Source: JAKZSU01 sp047517485 (lineage in GTDB: Bacteria; Pseudomonadota; Alphaproteobacteria; UBA7887). Taken from it: DNA of 25,930 nucleotides. The DNA lies in assembly GCA_047517485.1 (NCBI GenBank), contig JAKZSU010000057.1:1-25930 (forward strand), written 5' to 3'. A model generated the notes under the pieces. That model was not told the DNA's origin. It saw only the letters and a list, made by a program, of their open reading frames with translations, and searched no databases. Position 1 is the first letter of the stretch; each line of letters starts with the position of its first letter. A program made the translations under genes and the position numbers. Shown piece after piece: positions 22,393 through 25,930 of this stretch.

Positions 22393-25300
22393 CTATCCAG
22401 TGTTAACAGATGCCAGCGCGGCGTCGAGCAGGGGAAGCGCGGTTTCGACGCCAACCTTCGCCGCCCAGTCGCGGACCCGGGTGATTTCCGCCACCGTCTG
22501 TTGCTCGGGCCCGTGTTGGTGAAAGCGCGCCAGGGCCCGGCCGCGGGCGATAAACAGCTCGGCCCATGGCGCCTTTTCGGCGCTGGTGTACGCCTCCAGC
22601 GCCGCGGCATAGGTCTCGACCTCGTCCCACTGGCCGACGCCGAGCATCGCCTCCATGGCGTCGCGGTAAAACCAGTAGTAATTGTGACCGACGCAGCCTT
22701 GATCGAGAATTGTTTGTCCCTCCGCCAAGGCTTGGCGGCGGCGTTCGGGATCGTCGCTGGCCCAGGCGATAGCACCGAGGATCCGCGGCCCGATGAAGCT
22801 CAGCCCGGTGTCGCGGGAGATTGCCAAACATTCTTCCAGGATTTCGCGCGCCTGGGCGCGGTCGCCGCCAATGATCCGTATGCGGGCGATGATCTCACTG
22901 AGGAACGGCTCGAACCGCCGTGCGCCAAGCCGGCGCGCCACATCGAGGCCTTTGCGCGCATGCTCTTCCGCGCGATCGAACGCGCGCTGCTCGTAAAGAA
23001 TTTCACCGGCGACCAAGTGGGCGACAATTTCAGCGCGCGCCTCGCCCGCCGCGGCCGCCGACTCGATCGCCGCCTGACAATCGTCGAGCGCCTCGGCGAA
23101 CTGGATTTGATACACGTGCGACGTTGCCCGCATATACAGATACGCCACTTCGATACCGACGAAGCCGTGGGTTTGGCAGAGCTTGATGCAGCGATCGAAA
23201 TGATCGTGCGCGGTGAGCATGCGCCCGCGCATGTAATAGGCATCGCCAAGCCCGCCGAGCGCCCGCGCCTCGTCCTCGGGCGAGCCGGCTTCGATGGCGA
23301 ATTTCCGCGCCGCCTCGTGTTCGGTGAGACATCCCTCGACGTTGCCCATGGGAAAATAGATGTTGCCGCGGCTGTAGTGAATGCGGGTCAACGCGGCGCT
23401 TCTATTCTGCGCGGTGGCCAGCGCCTCGGCGTGCTCCAACTCTTCGAGCGCGTCCTCATAACGGTCGAGCAGGCGCATACTGGCGACCAATCCGAGGCGA
23501 AGCTCGAGCTCTTGCTCGACGTAATCGCCGCTGGCTTCGAGCGTGTTGAGTGCGGTCAACGCTTTGCGCAGGTGATCGATCGCTTCGATGTGGGCGAAAT
23601 GGTCGGTGGCGCGCTCGCCGGCCGCCCGCCAATAGCCGACCGCCGGCGCGGCAAGACCGCCTTCGGTGTAGTGGTGGGCGATGAGTTCCGGCGCGGTATC
23701 CTTGAGGTCGGGAAAGCGATTTTCCAGGGTTTGCGCGATCGATTTGTGAAACTGCTGGCAGCGGCTCTTGAGCAGGCTTTGATACGCCGCATCCTGGACC
23801 AGGGCGTGCTTGAAGCTGTAGCTCGCCCTGGGCGGGATGCCGCGAACAAAAATCAGCCCACCACCGACGAGCTGCTGCAGCGCATCCCGAAGTTCATTGT
23901 CGCCGAGCGGCGAGACGGCGGCGAGCAATTCGTGTGAGAACTCGCGGCCGATGCAGGCGCCGATTTGCGCCACTTCCTTGACCGAACTGAGCCGGTCGAG
24001 GCGCGCCATCAAGGAATCTTGCAGCGTCGCCGGGATTGCCAAATCGGGCAGCGGGCCGTCCAATTCATAACGGTCGCCGCAGTCCTTCAGAAAGCCGGCT
24101 TCGAGTACCGTTTTGGTCAGTTCCTCGACGAACAGGGGCACGCCGTCGGTCTTGGCGACGATCTGATCGAGCACCGCGTCGGGCAGCGGTTTACCACCGG
24201 TCACCTTGGCGACCATCGCGGCGCCCTGCCGCCGCCCCAGGCGATTGAGGGCGTGGACGGTGACGTGTCCGTGACTCGCCCAGGGTGGGGTGAATTCGGG
24301 GCGGTAGGTAATCACCAGCAACACCGCGGCGTCCTGGACACGGTTGATGATCGCGCCAAACGCTTCCAAGGTTGTCGGGTCGCTCCAATGGGCATCCTCG
24401 AAGATCATCAGCACGGGCTGATCCCGGGCCAGACCCGCGACCTGATCCGCCAACGTCGCGATCAGGCTGTCCTTTTGCATCTGCGGCGACAGGTCGAGCG
24501 GCGGGTAGCGCGCGGTCGGCAGCGACATCATCGCCGCGATCAAGGGCACCACCGCGGCGACGTCATCGGTGCTTTGGGTGAGTATCGCCTCGAGCTTATC
24601 GAGCTTGGCGTCGGTATCGTCATCGCGGGCGATGCCGGCGGCGCGTTCCAACTGTTCGATCAACGGGTAATACGCGGAGTTGGCGTGGTACGGCGAGCAC
24701 TGATAGCGGATGCGGATGTGCGGTTCGTCGGCCACGCCATCGCGCAACTCCTTGAGAATTCGCGATTTGCCGATACCCGCCTCGCCGCCGAGCAGGACCA
24801 CATGGCCCTCGCCCTCGGCGGCCTGGGACCAGCGCTCGGCGAGCAGCGCGGTCTCAGATTCACGGCCGACAAACGCCGTCAGACCGGCCCCGTGTGCGGC
24901 GTCGAACCGGCTCAACGCGGCGCTTTCGCCCGTCACTCGGAAGACTCCGGTCTCGCCGCCGATGCCCTTGAGCCGATGGCGGCCGAGATCGTCGAGCGCG
25001 AACGTGCCGCCGATCAGCTGACGGGTCGAGTGCGCGATCAGCACCGTATCCGGCGCCGCGAGCCCTTGCACCCGCGCCGCCAGGTTCGGGGTCTTTCCCA
25101 CCGCGGTTTTTGGAACCGAGGCATCGCCGGAGCCGGTCTCGCCGACCACCACCGGTCCGGTCGCGATCCCCACGCGGACCAACAATTCGCGCGGCGCCGC
25201 GATCTGCTTGACCGCGCCGATGATATCCAATCCCGCCCTGATCGCGCGTTGCGCGTCGTCTTCATGCGCTTGGGGCCAGCCGAAATAAGTCATCAGGCCA

Positions 25301-25716
25301 TCGCCGAGATATTGCGCGACGTGGCCGTCGTAGCGTTCGATGACGGCGCCGGCGGCATTCTGATAGACCGCCATGACGTCGCGCAGTTCCTCCGGGTCGA
25401 GCTTGGCCGAAAGCGCGGTCGAGCCGACCAGATCGCAGAACAACACGGTGATCTGGCGGCGCTCGGCTTCCGGGGGGCGAATATCGCGGTCGGGGGCCGG
25501 CGGATCCGCCGGACCCGGCTCGCCCGCGGCCCCCTCCCGAAGCGTGGCAATGGCGCTGAGCAGAGCGCGGCGATGGCCGACGCTCTGGACGCCGATATCC
25601 TTCAAATCGTCGGGGGTGAGATCGGACAGTATGCCAAGTCGAATATCGTTCTCGTCGAACGCATCGGCGTACTGGCCCAAGCCCAGCTCTTCCAGCCATA
25701 GGCGGATGTCAGACAT
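22393..25716 (-). CDS. SAM domain / class III nucleotide cyclase / AAA ATPase / TPR signalling protein
   Basis: 1107-aa multidomain regulator, cytosolic. Domains: SAM (about 1-62, IRLWLEELGLGQYADAF); class III cyclase (about 88-265) with metal aspartates D95 (FCDLVGST) and D139 (YLGDGLM) and the N211/R215 pair in TPNLAARVQ, so it is probably active; an AAA/STAND ATPase with Walker A GGEAGIGKS (310-318) and Walker B LMIFEDAHWSD; then about 450 residues of helical TPR-like repeats. The frame is open to 25749, but the ATG at 25716 has GGAGGAG upstream and begins the SAM domain. It is 58 nt before the LLM gene on the same strand, so it may head the F420 operon. The family makes cAMP or cGMP, but inputs are usually unknown. 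It has no DNA-binding domain. Confidence 0.93.
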   Translation of the reverse strand: MSDIRLWLEELGLGQYADAFDENDIRLGILSDLTPDDLKDIGVQSVGHRRALLSAIATLREGAAGEPGPADPPAPDRDIRPPEAERRQITVLFCDLVGSTALSAKLDPEELRDVMAVYQNAAGAVIERYDGHVAQYLGDGLMTYFGWPQAHEDDAQRAIRAGLDIIGAVKQIAAPRELLVRVGIATGPVVVGETGSGDASVPKTAVGKTPNLAARVQGLAAPDTVLIAHSTRQLIGGTFALDDLGRHRLKGIGGETGVFRVTGESAALSRFDAAHGAGLTAFVGRESETALLAERWSQAAEGEGHVVLLGGEAGIGKSRILKELRDGVADEPHIRIRYQCSPYHANSAYYPLIEQLERAAGIARDDDTDAKLDKLEAILTQSTDDVAAVVPLIAAMMSLPTARYPPLDLSPQMQKDSLIATLADQVAGLARDQPVLMIFEDAHWSDPTTLEAFGAIINRVQDAAVLLVITYRPEFTPPWASHGHVTVHALNRLGRRQGAAMVAKVTGGKPLPDAVLDQIVAKTDGVPLFVEELTKTVLEAGFLKDCGDRYELDGPLPDLAIPATLQDSLMARLDRLSSVKEVAQIGACIGREFSHELLAAVSPLGDNELRDALQQLVGGGLIFVRGIPPRASYSFKHALVQDAAYQSLLKSRCQQFHKSIAQTLENRFPDLKDTAPELIAHHYTEGGLAAPAVGYWRAAGERATDHFAHIEAIDHLRKALTALNTLEASGDYVEQELELRLGLVASMRLLDRYEDALEELEHAEALATAQNRSAALTRIHYSRGNIYFPMGNVEGCLTEHEAARKFAIEAGSPEDEARALGGLGDAYYMRGRMLTAHDHFDRCIKLCQTHGFVGIEVAYLYMRATSHVYQIQFAEALDDCQAAIESAAAAGEARAEIVAHLVAGEILYEQRAFDRAEEHARKGLDVARRLGARRFEPFLSEIIARIRIIGGDRAQAREILEECLAISRDTGLSFIGPRILGAIAWASDDPERRRQALAEGQTILDQGCVGHNYYWFYRDAMEAMLGVGQWDEVETYAAALEAYTSAEKAPWAELFIARGRALARFHQHGPEQQTVAEITRVRDWAAKVGVETALPLLDAALASVNTG

Positions 25717-25735
25717 CGCTCCTCCCAGCGCACAG

Positions 25736-25741
25736 TTTATA
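25736..25741 (-). promoter_or_regulatory. Possible -10 of the cyclase / F420 operon
   Basis: TATAAA on the minus strand, 20 nt before the cyclase ATG, in a GC-rich context. A weak -35 (TTAGCT) lies 18 nt further upstream. It is the only good -10-like sequence before the long minus-strand gene run, in the 144-nt divergent gap. Confidence 0.35.
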
Positions 25742-25810
25742 CGCGGCACTCGGAATTGCAGCTAACGTTCGGTTTGCCTCGCCCGCGATATTCGTGAGTC
25801 GGACCCGATT

Positions 25811-25850
25811 TCCTTGGACACAGAATTGGCTTAATCGAAGTGTCCAAGGA
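25811..25850 (+). promoter_or_regulatory. 11-bp inverted repeat covering the Shine-Dalgarno of the right-edge gene
   Basis: TCCTTGGACAC (25811-25821), an 18-nt loop, GTGTCCAAGGA (25840-25850): 11 perfect pairs. The ribosome site AAGGAGG (25846-25852) begins within the second arm, so if transcribed the hairpin would mask translation initiation. It could also be a DNA-binding site or lie near the end of a mobile element. Confidence 0.55.
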
Positions 25851-25860
25851 GGACCGGAAC

Positions 25861-25930
25861 ATGACCGATAATTTTGAGAAGAAAGTTGCTGTTGATGGGC
25901 CTGTGGTAAATGCGGGCGAGCTTGGCTCGT
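25861..25930 (+). CDS. Partial gene start, unknown function, runs off the window
   Basis: ATG at 25861 with a consensus AAGGAGG ribosome site 8 nt upstream opens a frame of 23 codons without a stop to the window edge (MTDNFEKKVAVDGPVVNAGE...). It is divergent from the cyclase. Base use is more AT-rich than in the neighbours (AAT, TTT, AAG, GTT codons), which may mean acquired DNA or a transposase-type gene, but too little is visible to identify it. Confidence 0.55.
   Translation, partial: MTDNFEKKVAVDGPVVNAGELGS

Noticed and set aside
22335..22775. N-terminal extension of the LLM gene by 147 codons
   Set aside because: The extension overlaps the cyclase gene, is R/P/S-rich, and the ATG at 22334 has a good ribosome site and a family-like N-terminus.
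23965..25701. 578-codon open frame on the plus strand
   Set aside because: It is antisense to the cyclase gene, which has clear domains and motifs. The product is rich in R, H, D and Q with no family signature, typical of a shadow frame in GC-rich DNA.
1..25930. CRISPR array or rRNA
   Set aside because: No regularly spaced short repeats and no conserved rRNA segments were seen on either strand.

Overview
The window is GC-rich DNA with densely packed genes, many GTG starts and many 4-nt gene overlaps. The best guess is an alphaproteobacterium with several metabolic transport and cofactor operons. That placement rests on gene style and families (TRAP transporter, SAM-cyclase-AAA-TPR regulator, fused CofG-CofH in a Gram-negative-like setting), not on a marker gene.

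Layout, left to right. (1) 1-2.6 kb is the edge of an integrated element: an unrecognised cargo gene with internal tandem repeats, overlapped by a P4-type tyrosine integrase that has a good promoter and a perfect inverted repeat over its -10. The ~200 bp between the integrase start and the next gene holds five separate inverted repeats. (2) 2.6-5.8 kb, minus strand, is a TRAP transporter operon, dctP-dctQ-dctM in transcription order, of the TakP/FcbT kind. (3) A GntR/HutC regulator (6.0-6.8 kb) is divergent from a large single-chain hydantoinase/5-oxoprolinase (6.9-10.5 kb, plus strand), which ends in a strong hairpin. (4) From 25.7 kb down to 10.7 kb everything is on the minus strand. In transcription order: a 1107-aa SAM-cyclase-AAA-TPR signalling protein; an F420-type LLM oxidoreductase; the complete coenzyme F420 set cofGH, npdG, cofE, cofD, cofC; a secreted Vgb-like beta-propeller; a fold-type II PLP enzyme; a two-subunit CoA-transferase; and a second LLM oxidoreductase. 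(5) At the right edge a divergent gene begins, with its Shine-Dalgarno sequence inside an 11-bp inverted repeat.

How the genes may work together. cofGH makes Fo, cofC and cofD add the phospho-acid side chain, cofE adds glutamates, npdG exchanges hydride between F420 and NADP, and the two LLM enzymes are candidate F420 users. The junctions cofGH/npdG/cofE/cofD/cofC/vgb are five consecutive 4-nt stop/start overlaps (taking the GTG start for cofE), so the exported beta-propeller appears to be made as part of the F420 operon. The PLP enzyme, CoA-transferase and LLM enzyme look like a catabolic module. With the nearby TRAP importer and the ATP-dependent cyclic-amide hydrolase they suggest breakdown of a nitrogen-containing acid or lactam, possibly with F420-dependent steps. 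That pathway is inference. No rRNA, tRNA or CRISPR was seen.
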